A stretch of 64,000 nucleotides of DNA from Thalassotalea sp. G2M2-11 (lineage in GTDB: Bacteria > Pseudomonadota > Gammaproteobacteria > Enterobacterales > Alteromonadaceae), in the NCBI RefSeq assembly GCF_017168195.1, contig NZ_JADNYL010000004.1, positions 1 through 64,000 of the forward strand. The letters are read 5' to 3'. Made by a program: the position numbers and the translations under genes. Position 1 is the first letter of the stretch, and each line of letters opens with the position of its first letter. Of this stretch, positions 20,421-35,074 are shown one piece after another. The notes under the pieces are model-generated. The model saw nothing but the letters and a program-made list of their open reading frames with translations. It ran no database searches and was not told the DNA's origin.

Positions 20421-21740
20421 TTAAGTTAACGCCAAATCACGTGTCATATTTTCATTATGTGATTGGTGAACAATAATATTATCTTCTATACGAATTCCAC
20501 CGAATGGACGCATTTCATCAACATTTGCCCAATTAACCATGGAACTATGAGACGACTGTTTTAGCTCAGCTAGCAATGAATCAATAAAGTATAATCCAGG
20601 TTCTACAGTAAATACTTGGTTACTCTCGATCACGCGAGAAGTTCTTAAAAAGCAATGCTCTTTTGGCGTCTCAACATGCGTGCCCCGTTCATCAGCCATA
20701 AAGCCACCCACATCATGCGTTTGCAATCCTAAATGGTGACCTAAACCATGCGGGAAAAAGGTACTGACAATACCTGCTTCAACGGCATCAGCTGGACTGA
20801 CATTAATAAATTGAAATTCACTCAATACCTTGGCAATTTCACTGTATGTTTCAATATGCAAGTCGACATAACTCTTACCTGGCTTTAAGCCATCAACAGC
20901 TTGAAGCATTAATTTGTCCATACGAGCAATTAACTCGGCAAACTTATCGCGTTTAAACGCGTAAGTACGAGTAATATCAGAAGCATAACCATGATAATTA
21001 GCACCCGCATCAATCAAAAATGAACGATGAACCTCTGGTGCTTCACGATCTAACGCTGTGTAATGCAAAATTGACGTATTCTTATTTAACGCAACAATAT
21101 TGCCATAAGGTGTTTCGCTCTCCGTATGCTGTGTTGCTTTTAAATATGCTTGTTGAATATCATATTCTGATGCTCCGTCAAAAAACGCTTGTTTAGCCGC
21201 CTGATGACCAGCTACTGCACTGGCATTTGATCGACGCAAACATTCTTGCTCGTATTCAGTCTTATAAGCACGATGAAAATGTAAATAATTGAGTAAGGGT
21301 TCAGAATTTATATTGGCAAAGCCTAAGGCCTGAGCAACCTCAACATGTGCTCCAATATAGGCATAGCCTTTTTTGTCATAAGGCAATAATTGATCGACAT
21401 CTGACGCTTTTGCCAGCAATTTAATATCAAAAAACTCTGTCCAATAGCTATCTGTTAACTGGATAACCTTATGCCAAAAGTCAACGGGTTGATAATAAAC
21501 AAGTGTCGGTTTGTCTTCACCATTAACAATCAACCAAGAATTTGGTACATCAACTAACGGTAACCAATGTTTAAAATGAGGATTTACCTTAAATGGATAT
21601 CCCATATCATCAAGAAATATTTTCATCTCTTGACCTGAATGAATCACTAATCCTTGTAAGTTCTCTCGAGCTAATACATTTTTGACTCTAACTTGTAATT
21701 CAGCAATATGCGCTGGATATAAAGAGGCTAACTTATTCAT
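20421..21740 (-). CDS. pepQ: Xaa-Pro dipeptidase
   Basis: Cytoplasmic dimetal prolidase cleaving dipeptides with C-terminal proline. The 439-residue protein has the pita-bread fold in its C-terminal half, with metal ligands in LIDAGANYHGYASDITRTY (two Asp), HGLGHHLGLQTHD (His), FTVEPGLYF (Glu) and GGIRIEDNI (Glu). Length matches E. coli PepQ (443). GGTGGA precedes the ATG. It is the first gene of pepQ-yigZ-trkH. Confidence 0.95.
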   Translation of the reverse strand: MNKLASLYPAHIAELQVRVKNVLARENLQGLVIHSGQEMKIFLDDMGYPFKVNPHFKHWLPLVDVPNSWLIVNGEDKPTLVYYQPVDFWHKVIQLTDSYWTEFFDIKLLAKASDVDQLLPYDKKGYAYIGAHVEVAQALGFANINSEPLLNYLHFHRAYKTEYEQECLRRSNASAVAGHQAAKQAFFDGASEYDIQQAYLKATQHTESETPYGNIVALNKNTSILHYTALDREAPEVHRSFLIDAGANYHGYASDITRTYAFKRDKFAELIARMDKLMLQAVDGLKPGKSYVDLHIETYSEIAKVLSEFQFINVSPADAVEAGIVSTFFPHGLGHHLGLQTHDVGGFMADERGTHVETPKEHCFLRTSRVIESNQVFTVEPGLYFIDSLLAELKQSSHSSMVNWANVDEMRPFGGIRIEDNIIVHQSHNENMTRDLALT

Positions 21741-21809
21741 TGAAATCCACCATAAAATTTTTGCGCTATTTTATCATACCCTCGCCACTGCGCATAATTC
21801 TGCAAACAG

Positions 21810-23720
21810 TTACAGCTGGCTAATAATTTTAGAGTGTAAATTATCAAATACTTGTGAGCTTTTGCCCACTTTCTCCTGGTAAATTTGCTGATAAGCCAAT
21901 ACGCTTTTCACATACTCTCTCGTTTCCTTAAATGGAATAGTTTCGATCCAGATATCAGCCGGTAATGACGATGCAGATTTTAACCATTTTTTAACCCGTG
22001 ATGGCCCAGCATTATAAGCCGCAGTAGCTAACACTTGGTTTCCTTGATGTCTATCGAGGAGTTTTTTTAAATACCGCGTTCCTAAATTAATATTATTTTC
22101 ACTATCAAGCAGGTATTTATTCGATATTTTCTTACGCCGCGTTAAAAATTTTGCCGTATTTGGCATCACTTGCATTAAGCCTTTAGCCCCTACCGCCGAA
22201 TGAGCATCAGACATAAATGAGCTTTCCCGTCGGGTAATGGCAAATGCCCATGCAGGACTGATTGCTTGCTTATTGGCTTGTAAGTTTATCTCTTCGTTAA
22301 ATGCTAATGGAAAACGTAAATCAACATCATCTAAATACCCCACTTGCGCTAAGGTGAAAATTGCCCGATCAAACCAACCAATTTCGTTTGCTAATTTTGC
22401 CGCAACAAGTTTTTGACGATCATTTAATTGGTTCAGCCAGTAGTTCCATTCTTTTCTTGCTAACCAAAATCTCCCTAAATGAAATAATTCAAAGGCGCGT
22501 TTACCAGCACTATCTTTAAATAATGCAAGCCTTTCCTGCTCTGTCACTTGTAATGGTTTGTTTTGCAAGTTCATGGGTTTTCCTAAAATACTCGCAGCTA
22601 AAAACCCATAGTAATGCCGTTTTTCAGCCAAGGACTCCATTATTTGATTACCAGCGCTTTGCTCACCAATCGCGATCAAACTTCTTGCATACCAATATTG
22701 CCACTTATGGCTTTGTTGCAAATGTTCAGGTAATGAATCAAGTTCGAGCTTTATTTCCTGCCAATTTTGTTGACGTAAAACATCAGCTATTTTCCATTGC
22801 ACTATGTTGCCCGTTAAGTTTTTAGCATCAACTTTCTCCAGCCATTGTGGTGCTTGTTGATGATTTTTACTCGCTAAAGCCAAGGCAAATTTTAATGCAA
22901 TTTGCTGTTGCTGCTGATCACTGAACTGAAATACTTGCTGTGCTTGTTGATATGACTTTAAAGCACGGTTTTGATCACGCCATATAAGTCGTTTAATTCC
23001 ATAACTATAAATCATCGACTCTTTCAGGTTTTTCTTAGGGAAACGCGACAACCGGGTGATATAACTAGGATCCCTTCTCACTTTATGCCACAAACGTCCT
23101 AAATATTGTTCTTGTTCAGGCAATAATGATGTCAAATATGGAATCAAGGTATGTTTGCCACCATCAGCCGCTTTGGTCAATCGTTGCCAAACATGCTTTT
23201 CGGTGCGTAACCCCGCTTTTTGCCAACGTTCAAAAAGGGGATCACAGGCTTTAGGTTGAGACTTTCCCACTACCCAAAGCCGAGCTACATTAGAGAGCAC
23301 TTGTTGCTCAGATACTCCTTTATTCAATTGATACCTTAAGTGATAACAAGTTAACTCAACATCTGAGGTTGGTTGATAAAACGCTAAAAACATCGACTGA
23401 CGATTACGCTTTACCAGATAATTTAACCATTTCGATCGCAACGGCCAATCTAACGGTGTGCCCTGATATTTTTCTAAAAATTGTGCAATTTCCTTCGCCG
23501 AAGATAAACGCATGCGGTGCATCAAACGTTTTTGATCTAGGTAAGGTTGTAAAGGGTAAAAATGCAAACGATTATATAAAGCTTGATAAGTCGAGGAGTT
23601 TGCTTTCCACAACTGCTTCTCAGCCTTTATAAAATCTTTCCTTAATAAAATATTCTCGTCGGCATAAGCATTAATCAAGACACTGGAGAAGATGGCGACA
23701 ATAGCGAGAAAACGTTTCAT
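21810..23720 (-). CDS. slt: Soluble lytic murein transglycosylase
   Basis: Periplasmic enzyme that cleaves peptidoglycan glycan strands to 1,6-anhydromuropeptides. The 636 residues comprise a signal peptide (about 1-20, ending AYA-D), a long alpha-superhelical U and L domain (about 25-470) and a C-terminal goose-lysozyme-like domain with ITRRESSFMSDAHSAVGAKG (catalytic Glu in the RRES motif), LMQVMPNTAK, NINLGTRYL and AAYNAGPSRVKKW. Length is close to E. coli Slt70 (645). It is divergent from the barrel/SPOR gene. Confidence 0.95.
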   Translation of the reverse strand: MKRFLAIVAIFSSVLINAYADENILLRKDFIKAEKQLWKANSSTYQALYNRLHFYPLQPYLDQKRLMHRMRLSSAKEIAQFLEKYQGTPLDWPLRSKWLNYLVKRNRQSMFLAFYQPTSDVELTCYHLRYQLNKGVSEQQVLSNVARLWVVGKSQPKACDPLFERWQKAGLRTEKHVWQRLTKAADGGKHTLIPYLTSLLPEQEQYLGRLWHKVRRDPSYITRLSRFPKKNLKESMIYSYGIKRLIWRDQNRALKSYQQAQQVFQFSDQQQQQIALKFALALASKNHQQAPQWLEKVDAKNLTGNIVQWKIADVLRQQNWQEIKLELDSLPEHLQQSHKWQYWYARSLIAIGEQSAGNQIMESLAEKRHYYGFLAASILGKPMNLQNKPLQVTEQERLALFKDSAGKRAFELFHLGRFWLARKEWNYWLNQLNDRQKLVAAKLANEIGWFDRAIFTLAQVGYLDDVDLRFPLAFNEEINLQANKQAISPAWAFAITRRESSFMSDAHSAVGAKGLMQVMPNTAKFLTRRKKISNKYLLDSENNINLGTRYLKKLLDRHQGNQVLATAAYNAGPSRVKKWLKSASSLPADIWIETIPFKETREYVKSVLAYQQIYQEKVGKSSQVFDNLHSKIISQL

Positions 23721-23930
23721 AACACAGCCAAAAATTTACAACTGATTAAAAGGTTATTGCTCCTAGGAACACAAAGCAAGTATATTTACTCCTGATTCTT
23801 TATTTTAGACAGATATATTGATAAGTAACAATTTTTACCTTTCCTACTTACCCAATGTCCCTGACAATGATTTAGAGCTTGAAAGCAAAGGTTCACCTGC
23901 TAGAATAAAAAAAAACAGCTAAGAATATCA

Positions 23931-24818
23931 ATGAAAAAACAGTTCATTCTCGCGCTTATATTCTGCACAAGCAGCTCAAACGTATATGCGACTCAAGACC
24001 ATCACGTTGGTTTTGGTTTCAATTATCATCTTGATCAGCAATCTAACCCTGGGTTTCAGGCTGCGTATCAATGGCAGTTTAGTAATACTTTCGAAATCGA
24101 TACCCGACTTATTTCCTCTAACGATATTGAAATAAGTAACAACGACGCTGATATTTTTGGTGATTTTCATCGGTTAACCATCGGTGGCAATTTTATTAAA
24201 CGCTATAATACTGAGCTTGATATCAAAGCAGGGACGGGGTTGGGTTTTGTTTTTTCCAGCGCGAATAACCAACTTATCAGTGATTCTGCCATGGCGCCTT
24301 ATGTGATGCTTGGTATTGATTATCAGTTGACTCAAGATATGGTCATATCCTTTGGACAGTTTAGCCACTTTAATCGCGATCAATTAGGCACAAATCATAG
24401 TTTTTTTATCAACCTGAGTATAAGTTTTGGTTCTAGCTCCCCGATGTTTAGCACTAACAGTGCTAAATCAGCGCCTCCAAAAAGACCAATTGAACAAGCA
24501 GTAACTCCACAGCCTAAGTTTGATTCCAGCTTATCTGTAAAACAAGTTGAAAATGCTAACAAAGAAACCCAAACAGTACTTGCCGATAAACTATGGTATG
24601 TACAGCTTGGTGCCTTTCAAAGTTTAGCCAATGCCCAAACAACATTAGCCCGCATTCAACAACAAGCCCCCAAGCTTGAATTAATAACTAAACAGAGCAA
24701 ACAGTACTATCGAGTACTCACAGCAGGTTTTAATTCAAAACAACGAGCAGAAGATCATGCGAATATGATAAAATACCAATACTCGCTTTCAGGCTATGTC
24801 ACACAATTAACAAAGTAG
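23931..24818 (+). CDS. Outer-membrane beta-barrel protein with C-terminal SPOR domain
   Basis: The 295-residue protein has a signal peptide (about 1-20, ending VYA-T), a beta-barrel domain of the small OmpA/OmpX-like type (about 24-165, alternating [50 protein letters not shown]), a proline/serine-rich linker (about 167-215) and a SPOR domain (about 222-292; [16 protein letters not shown] to YYRVLTAGF). SPOR domains bind denuded glycan strands at division septa. The combination would tie the outer membrane to peptidoglycan, an inference. The adjacent divergent gene encodes a lytic transglycosylase that generates SPOR ligands. Confidence 0.82.
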   Translation: MKKQFILALIFCTSSSNVYATQDHHVGFGFNYHLDQQSNPGFQAAYQWQFSNTFEIDTRLISSNDIEISNNDADIFGDFHRLTIGGNFIKRYNTELDIKAGTGLGFVFSSANNQLISDSAMAPYVMLGIDYQLTQDMVISFGQFSHFNRDQLGTNHSFFINLSISFGSSSPMFSTNSAKSAPPKRPIEQAVTPQPKFDSSLSVKQVENANKETQTVLADKLWYVQLGAFQSLANAQTTLARIQQQAPKLELITKQSKQYYRVLTAGFNSKQRAEDHANMIKYQYSLSGYVTQLTK

Positions 24819-24826
24819 TAAAATTA

Positions 24827-25069
24827 ATGCATGATATCTTTAATAACGCAGATCATCAGTTAGATGCACTTGGTCTTCGTTGCCCTGAGCCCGTTATGAT
24901 GGTACGAAAGAGTATTCGTAATATCGCTAGTGGTGAAACTCTATTAGTAATTGCAGATGATCCCTCGACCACGCGTGATATTCCTAGTTTTTGTCGTTTT
25001 ATGGAACATGAGCTAGTCGCACAACAAGCGGACAGTATTCCTTATCAATACCTGATTAAAAAGCATTAA
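24827..25069 (+). CDS. tusA: Sulfur carrier protein TusA
   Basis: An 80-residue TusA/SirA-fold protein that carries persulfide sulfur from IscS towards tRNA 2-thiouridine synthesis and other sulfur routes. The active cysteine is Cys19 in [10 protein letters not shown], followed by the CPEP helix cap and [13 protein letters not shown]. It follows the barrel/SPOR gene after eight bases and ends at a strong terminator. The length equals the E. coli protein (81). Confidence 0.95.
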   Translation: MHDIFNNADHQLDALGLRCPEPVMMVRKSIRNIASGETLLVIADDPSTTRDIPSFCRFMEHELVAQQADSIPYQYLIKKH

Positions 25070-25095
25070 AAAAGGAGCTAATTAGCTCCTTTTTC
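25069..25095. terminator. Bidirectional terminator after tusA
   Basis: A perfect palindrome AAAAGGAGCT-AATT-AGCTCCTTTT directly follows the tusA stop and has A-runs and T-runs on either side. It should also stop minus-strand transcription from glyS, whose stop lies 56 bases away. Confidence 0.88.
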
Positions 25096-25150
25096 ACATC
25101 ACTGCTTTGTCTCTCTATCTGACAGTAGCTATAAGATAATTACTTCATCG

Positions 25151-27220
25151 TTAGCTTTGTAATAATGAAATATCGGCAACCGCTAAGAAGCTGTTTCTGA
25201 TCTCATTTAGCAATGTCAAACGGTTTACTTTCACTTGCTCATCGTCAGCCATTACCATGACACTATCAAAGAAGCTATCAATCGGTTCTCGAATTTGCGA
25301 AAGCTCGGTTAACACCGCTTGGTAATCTTTACTTGCTTGTAATGGGATAAGCTTTTCTCTGATAGCAGCAAAAGTGTCAGCTAAAGTTGTTTCTGCCGCA
25401 TCAGTGGTAAGGCCTTTATCAAATTGAGGGAATAGTTCCCCTTCAAATTTTGCTAAAATATTACCAACACGCTTATTGGCTGCTGCTAAGGTTTCAGCTT
25501 CTGCCATAGATTTAAAGTGCATCACCGCTGAGACTCGCTTGTCAAAATCAAGAGGCGCTGTTGGCTGATTAGCAAGTACTGCCTGGATGACATCAACAGA
25601 AATTTGCTGCTCTTGATAATGCGCTCTAAAACGAGCTAAGACAAAATCGATCACTTGTTGTTGGGTATTTTCATTACTTAGCTTGTCACCATATAAGGTA
25701 ATGCTTTCAGCCACTAGTGTTGCAATATCTAAATCTAATTGCTTTTCGATAATAATACGAATTAAGCCAATCGCTGCACGGCGTAAAGCAAATGGGTCTT
25801 TATCTCCCTTAGGTGCTTGATTGATGCCGAATATTCCAACTAATGTATCAATTTTATCGGCAATAGCTACTGCACAACCAATATTAGCCTCTGGTAAGCT
25901 ATCTCCAGCAAAACGAGGACGATATTGATCTTCCAACGCTTGTGCTACTGGCTCTGGCTCACCATCATGCAATGCGTAATACTTACCCATGGTGCCTTGT
26001 ACTTGAGGGAACTCAAGCACCATTTCACTCATTAAGTCAGTTTTACTCAATAAACCAGCACGATAAGCTAGTAATGCATCTTCATCAATAGCCTTAGCGA
26101 TATGCTCACTTAGCATGGCAATACGTTCTGATTTAGCTTTTAATGTACCAAGTTGCTTCTGGAACAATACTGATTCTAAACTTGCTAATCTAGATTCAAG
26201 TGATTGCTTTTTATCCGTATTGAAAAAGAACTCTGCATCCGCTAAACGAGGACGGATCACTTTTTCATTACCAAAAACCACCTTTTCTGGCTCTTTACTT
26301 TCAATATTAGTAACAAAGATAAACTTGTTAATTAAGTTACCTTGCTTGTCATTGACTGGAAAGTATTTCTGATGGTCTTTCATTGAATAAATCAATGGTT
26401 CGGCAGGTACTTGTAAAAAGTTTTCATCAAAACTACCGATCAAAGTAACCGGCCATTCAACTAGTGATGTAACTTCTTCAAGTAGTTCCTCATCAACCAA
26501 TGCAGTGCCGTTTAGCGATTGTTCTGCAGCTTTAATCTGTTCAACAATGGCTTGTTGTCGTTGCTGATAATCAACTTGAACATACGCCTCTTTTAATGCG
26601 GTTTCATAATCATCTGCATGAGTTAGTTTTATCATTTCATGATGATGAAAACGATGCCCTTGTAGCAAATTATTCGAACTCACTCCTAGGGCTTCACCTG
26701 GAATAATCTTGTCACCGAACATCAAGGTCAGTGTATGCACAGGTCGAATAAATTGAATGCGTTCACTACCCCAACGCATCGGCTTTGGAATTGGTAATTT
26801 ATTGAGTGCATTGTTGACCATATCAGCAATTAAGTTCTCAACTGATTCACCCTTTTGTATTGCTTTATGTAATAGCCACTCACCTTTATCTGTTGTTATG
26901 CGTTGTGCTTGTTCAACAGTAATGCCATTGGCTTTCGCCCAGCCTTGTGCAGCCTTACTAGGATTACCCTCTTGATCAAAAGCAACATTCACGGCGGGAC
27001 CACGCTTTTCAATCTCTTTATCTGCTTGTTGTGCTGCTAACGCTGTAACCTTGACAGCTAAGCGCCTTGGTGTAGCAAACCACTTGGCCTCTTGATAGGG
27101 TAAATCAGCCGCATCTAATTGACTGGTGATTTGTTCATAAAACACTGTGGCCAGTTTTTTCAACGATTTAGGTGGTAACTCTTCCGTTCCCAATTCAATT
27201 AATAAAGTTTCTGTAGTCAT
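25151..27220 (-). CDS. glyS: Glycine-tRNA ligase beta subunit
   Basis: Large subunit of the bacterial alpha2beta2 glycyl-tRNA synthetase, mainly tRNA recognition. The 689-residue protein starts MTTETLLIELGTEELPPKSL; the ATG at 27220 has AAGGAGGGGA upstream, so an in-frame start 11 codons earlier, which lies inside glyQ, was rejected. DHQKYFPV, ADAEFFFNTD and DPFALRRAAIGLIRI are family hallmarks. Length equals E. coli GlyS (689). glyQ ends only four bases before it. Confidence 0.97.
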   Translation of the reverse strand: MTTETLLIELGTEELPPKSLKKLATVFYEQITSQLDAADLPYQEAKWFATPRRLAVKVTALAAQQADKEIEKRGPAVNVAFDQEGNPSKAAQGWAKANGITVEQAQRITTDKGEWLLHKAIQKGESVENLIADMVNNALNKLPIPKPMRWGSERIQFIRPVHTLTLMFGDKIIPGEALGVSSNNLLQGHRFHHHEMIKLTHADDYETALKEAYVQVDYQQRQQAIVEQIKAAEQSLNGTALVDEELLEEVTSLVEWPVTLIGSFDENFLQVPAEPLIYSMKDHQKYFPVNDKQGNLINKFIFVTNIESKEPEKVVFGNEKVIRPRLADAEFFFNTDKKQSLESRLASLESVLFQKQLGTLKAKSERIAMLSEHIAKAIDEDALLAYRAGLLSKTDLMSEMVLEFPQVQGTMGKYYALHDGEPEPVAQALEDQYRPRFAGDSLPEANIGCAVAIADKIDTLVGIFGINQAPKGDKDPFALRRAAIGLIRIIIEKQLDLDIATLVAESITLYGDKLSNENTQQQVIDFVLARFRAHYQEQQISVDVIQAVLANQPTAPLDFDKRVSAVMHFKSMAEAETLAAANKRVGNILAKFEGELFPQFDKGLTTDAAETTLADTFAAIREKLIPLQASKDYQAVLTELSQIREPIDSFFDSVMVMADDEQVKVNRLTLLNEIRNSFLAVADISLLQS

Positions 27221-27224
27221 GCTC

Positions 27225-28142
27225 TTACTCCCCTCCTTGCGCTGTATTTTCACACATAGGGAAGCCTAATTGTTCTCTGGTTGCATAGTAGGCTTCAGCA
27301 CAAGCCTTCGATAATGTTCTTACACGCAAAATATAACGTTGTCGCTCAGTCACGGAAATTGCATGGCGTGCATCTAATAAGTTAAAAGCATGAGAAGCCT
27401 TCATTACTTGTTCATAAGCAGGTAAAGCTAAACCTTTTTCTATTAACTTTTCACTGTCTTTTTCGCACTGATCGAAAGTGTTAAAGAGTGCGTCCACATC
27501 TGCATGTTCAAAGTTGTAAGCTGATTGTTCAACTTCATTTTGATGAAACACATCACCATATAAAACTTTACCCATCGGGCCGTCAGTCCACACTAGATCA
27601 TAAATGCTATCTACATTTTGGATATACATTGCCAAACGCTCTAAGCCATAAGTAATTTCACCCGTTACCGGCGAACACTCCAGACCACCCACTTGCTGAA
27701 AGTAAGTAAATTGGGTAATTTCCATACCATTTAACCACACTTCCCAACCTAAGCCCCAAGCGCCTAATGTTGGTGATTCCCAGTTGTCTTCGACAAAACG
27801 AATATCATGCACTAGCGGATCAATGCCCAGCTCTTGTAATGAATTTAAATACAATTCTTGAATATTCTTTGGTGACGGCTTTAGCATTACCTGAAACTGA
27901 TAATAATGTTGCAAGCGGTTAGGGTTTTCACCATAGCGACCATCTGTTGGTCGACGGCATGGTTGCACATAAGCACTGCTAATTGGTTCTGGGCCAATTG
28001 AACGTAAAAATGTCATCGGGTGAAAAGTTCCCGCACCTACCTCTAAATCAAGCGGTTGCACTATGACACAACCTTGCCTTGCCCAATAATCTTGTAACTG
28101 TAAGATTAAACCTTGGAATGTTTTTATGTTAAACGTACTCAT
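27225..28142 (-). CDS. glyQ: Glycine-tRNA ligase alpha subunit
   Basis: Catalytic class II subunit forming glycyl-AMP. The 305 residues begin [18 protein letters not shown] and include [14 protein letters not shown] (motif-2 region), [25 protein letters not shown] and [29 protein letters not shown], all strongly conserved in GlyQ. Length is near E. coli (303). Forms an operon with glyS. A TATACT -10-like element lies upstream on the minus strand near 28185 without a good -35. Confidence 0.98.
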   Translation of the reverse strand: MSTFNIKTFQGLILQLQDYWARQGCVIVQPLDLEVGAGTFHPMTFLRSIGPEPISSAYVQPCRRPTDGRYGENPNRLQHYYQFQVMLKPSPKNIQELYLNSLQELGIDPLVHDIRFVEDNWESPTLGAWGLGWEVWLNGMEITQFTYFQQVGGLECSPVTGEITYGLERLAMYIQNVDSIYDLVWTDGPMGKVLYGDVFHQNEVEQSAYNFEHADVDALFNTFDQCEKDSEKLIEKGLALPAYEQVMKASHAFNLLDARHAISVTERQRYILRVRTLSKACAEAYYATREQLGFPMCENTAQGGE

Positions 28143-28359
28143 GTCTATCCGATTTTAATACTGAGTTAGTTGGATGCTGGCGCTAGTATAACGTTTGCTG
28201 GTTTATTCGACTAGTTTCAGCTTTAATTTTTTGAGTTTTTACTCAATTACTGTCTAAATATTTAACTATTTTGATGCCCGACTATCTATATTTACTAATA
28301 GTTAATCATCAACACCAAATTCAAACTTAATTAAGTACATCTAAGTGCTTAATATATAA

Positions 28360-28389
28360 CAAAAAAGACCACATAATGTGGCCTTTTCT
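28360..28389 (-). terminator. gyrB terminator
   Basis: On the minus strand GGCCACAT pairs with ATGTGGTC (one G-U pair), preceded by AAAA and followed by TTTTTTGTT. It lies 15 bases after the gyrB stop and probably ends the dnaA-dnaN-recF-gyrB transcription unit. The rest of the 262-base gap up to glyQ shows nothing else definite. Confidence 0.8.
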
Positions 28390-28404
28390 CTAAAATAAAA
28401 CCTC

Positions 28405-31935
<3,531 letters not shown>

Positions 31936-31936
<1 letters not shown>

Positions 31937-33042
31937 TACAATCGCATTGGCATTACTACATAAGTAGCTTCACTTGAAGTTTCACCTTCGATAACCACAC
32001 TGCTATTAGCATCTGCCAAAGTAAATTTAACACTATCATCTTTAATTGCATTAAGCACATCAAGGACATAGTTAACGTTAAAACCAATTTCAACTTCATC
32101 ATAAGGGAAGTCTACTTCTAATACTTCTTCAGCTTGTTCTTGCTCAGGATTATTAGCGGTTATTTTTAATTCAGAGTTTGAGAAGTTTAAACGAACTCCT
32201 CTAAACTTTTCATTAGACAAAATAGACGCACGAGATAGCACTTGGCGTAAATGGTTATTGTCAGTGGTTAATACCTTATCACCATTGCGTGGCAGCACTC
32301 GTCGATAGTCAGGAAAACGGCCATCAACTAACTTGCTGGTAAAAGAAAATTCATTATCAATAATACGAATATGATTAGAACCTAAGTACACTTGTACTTC
32401 TTCTTCTACAGGATCAAGCAAACGAATAATTTCCAATATGCCTTTACGCGGAACTATCACTTGGCGATTAGGCAATTGCAGCGAATTAATAGGGATCTTA
32501 CAAATAGCTAAACGATGACCGTCGGTGGCAACAGAACGAATTTCATTTCCTTCTGTTTCGATTGACATACCATTAAGATAATAGCGAACATCTTGGTTAG
32601 CCATAGAAAAGTGTGTGCTTTCAATTAAACGCAATAACTCAGACTTACATAACTTAAACTCTACATCACCTTGCCACTGTTCGATATTTGGGAAATCATC
32701 AGCGGGTAAAATAGATAAGGAGTATTTACTACGTCCTGAAGAAATAATCACGGTATCATCATTAGCTGTATCAAAAGTTATCATGGAGCCATCTGGAAGG
32801 CTTTTGCATATATCCAATAACTTCTTCGCAGGAATTGTTAACTTACCATCTTCACCTTGATTATCAATAGTGGCATATGCAACCATTTCAAGTTCTAAAT
32901 CCGTGGCAGTCAAAGTAAGTGATTGCCCACTAACATCAAAAAGTACATTCCCCAAAATAGGCAATGTGCTTTTACGTTCAACCGCACCTGAAACAAGCAA
33001 CAATGGCTTTAATAACAACTCTCTGTTCAATGAAAACTTCAT
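31936..33042 (-). CDS. dnaN: DNA polymerase III beta sliding clamp
   Basis: Ring-shaped processivity clamp for DNA polymerase III. The 368-residue protein is the expected length (E. coli 366), with three repeated clamp domains, the N-terminal MKFSLNRELLLKPL, the ATDGHRLAIC motif and the C-terminal VVMPMRL. It lies 29 bases downstream of dnaA and overlaps recF by one base, the classical origin-proximal operon. Confidence 0.98.
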
Positions 33043-33071
33043 TTTATACCTACTATTCTTATACCTTATGC

Positions 33072-34448
33072 TTAGGATGAAAGGGTTCTAGTTAAATTAG
33101 AATAATCTTCTTTAATATCATGAGACTCTTCACGTAATTCCTTTACTTTTCTACACGCATGCAACACGGTTGTATGATCTTTACCACCAAATGCATCACC
33201 AATTTCAGGCAAGCTATGATTGGTTAGCTCCTTAGATAATGCCATTGCAATTTGTCTAGGTCTAGCCACTGAGCGATTTCTTCTTTTTGAAAGTAAATCA
33301 GCAACTTTAATCTTATAATATTCGGCAACTGTTTTCTGAATATTATCGATAGTAACTAACTTATCCTGTAAGGCAAGTAAATCCCTTAATGCTTCTTTAA
33401 CAAAGTCGATATTAATTGCTCTACCGGTAAAATTCGCATTCGCTATAACACGGTTTAATGCCCCTTCGAGTTCTCGAACATTAGAGCGCAATCGTTTAGC
33501 AATAAAGAAGGCAACTTCATCAGCAAGATTAATCTGACTCTCCTGAGCTTTACGTTTAAGAATGGCTACCCGCGTTTCTAGTTCTGGAGGCTCGATTGCA
33601 ATGGTTAAGCCCCAACCGAAACGAGATTTTAATCTATCCTCAACACCATCTATCTCTTTTGGATAACGATCACTGGTTAAAATGATTTGCTGGTTACCTT
33701 CAAGTAAGGCATTAAAAGTATGGAAAAACTCTTCCTGAGTTCTTTCTTTGTTAGCAAAAAATTGAATGTCATCAATTAATAATGCATCAACTCCACGATA
33801 ATACTGCTTAAATTTTTCAATGGCATTGTTTTGCAACGCTCGTACCATATCTTGAACAAAACGTTCCGAATGCATATAAGCAATTTTGGCATCAGGTTTA
33901 TTCAACAAAATACCGTTACCAACGGCATGTAATAAATGAGTTTTACCTAAACCAGTGCCACCGTAGATAAACAATGGGTTATAAGCAGAACCAGGATTAT
34001 CAGCAACTTGCGAAGCAGCTGCACGAGCTAATTGATTTGATTTACCTTCAACAAAATTATCAAAAGTATAATTGAGTCGAACATTGGTCTTTTTCGGTAA
34101 ATTGGCTTCAGGAAAATTGACTGTACTATTGGAAGAAGCATTGTTGTTTGTTTTACGAGGAGCGAATGCTTTATCATCTTCAACAACGATCTTTGCTGCT
34201 TTAGGAATACTGCCAACATCAAAACGAAGTAAAGGCGGGTTACCCGACTCTTCCAACGATACTAATTCATTAATCCGATCGACATATTTATCTCTAACCC
34301 AATCTAACACAAAGCGGTTAGGCGCATACAAGGTCATGATGTTTTCATCTACAACACATTGTAGAGGTCTGATCCACATACTAAATTGCTGAGTAGGAAG
34401 TTCCTCTTGCAAAACAGAGAGGCATCGTTGCCATAGAGAATGATCCAA
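33072..34448 (-). CDS. dnaA: Chromosomal replication initiator DnaA
   Basis: Binds DnaA boxes and opens oriC. The 458-residue form starts at TTG (34448), giving [18 protein letters not shown], which aligns with the E. coli N-terminus and has GGAG six bases upstream; an in-frame upstream extension to 34496 lacks similarity. Domains: DnaB-interacting domain I (about 1-85), linker, AAA+ with [25 protein letters not shown] and RFGWGL, and the C-terminal helix-turn-helix with [15 protein letters not shown]. Possible autoregulation: two DnaA boxes lie upstream. The rare TTG start may limit its translation. Confidence 0.97.
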   Translation of the reverse strand: MDHSLWQRCLSVLQEELPTQQFSMWIRPLQCVVDENIMTLYAPNRFVLDWVRDKYVDRINELVSLEESGNPPLLRFDVGSIPKAAKIVVEDDKAFAPRKTNNNASSNSTVNFPEANLPKKTNVRLNYTFDNFVEGKSNQLARAAASQVADNPGSAYNPLFIYGGTGLGKTHLLHAVGNGILLNKPDAKIAYMHSERFVQDMVRALQNNAIEKFKQYYRGVDALLIDDIQFFANKERTQEEFFHTFNALLEGNQQIILTSDRYPKEIDGVEDRLKSRFGWGLTIAIEPPELETRVAILKRKAQESQINLADEVAFFIAKRLRSNVRELEGALNRVIANANFTGRAINIDFVKEALRDLLALQDKLVTIDNIQKTVAEYYKIKVADLLSKRRNRSVARPRQIAMALSKELTNHSLPEIGDAFGGKDHTTVLHACRKVKELREESHDIKEDYSNLTRTLSS

Positions 34449-34496
34449 AAAAAACTCCGTAAAATAGTAACGTACTAAAAGATCATCAGCCGCCAC

Positions 34497-34798
34497 TAAA
34501 AAGATTATTGTTATTTGATTGAGGCATTATCTCTTTACTTATCCACAAGTGCAATATTGACTTTTCCATTAAACGTAATAACAACGAGTACAAAACACTA
34601 ACCCACTGAATTAAATACATAAATTGATATATATTTAATTTGATTTAAAAATATATTGATAGAATATTTAACTCTAAATAAAGCCGAAAAGTACAAATTT
34701 CCATCAAATTTGACAACCACTGTTATAAAACTGTGGATAGTCATTAGATCCAGCAAAGATCCTCTAAGGATCTTTTTAATTTAAAGAGACAATAAATA
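34497..34798. promoter_or_regulatory. dnaA-rpmH intergenic control region with DnaA boxes
   Basis: A very AT-rich gap between the divergent dnaA and rpmH genes. It holds a perfect DnaA box TTATCCACA (34539-34547), a one-mismatch box TGTGGATAG (34732-34740), three GATC sites at 34747, 34758 and 34769, and a 9-bp hairpin (34755-34763 with 34767-34775) followed by five T. No gene is seen. The boxes suggest DnaA autoregulation. In Pseudomonas this interval is oriC, but the much better origin here is at 39.5 kb. Confidence 0.75.
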
Positions 34799-35036
<238 letters not shown>

Positions 35037-35074
35037 TCTCTTTGTTTAATCTTTAATAAAGAGAAGGTAACCAA

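Noticed and set aside
34449-34496. N-terminal 16-residue extension of DnaA
   Set aside because: No similarity to DnaA N-termini, and the ribosome binding site fits the internal TTG.
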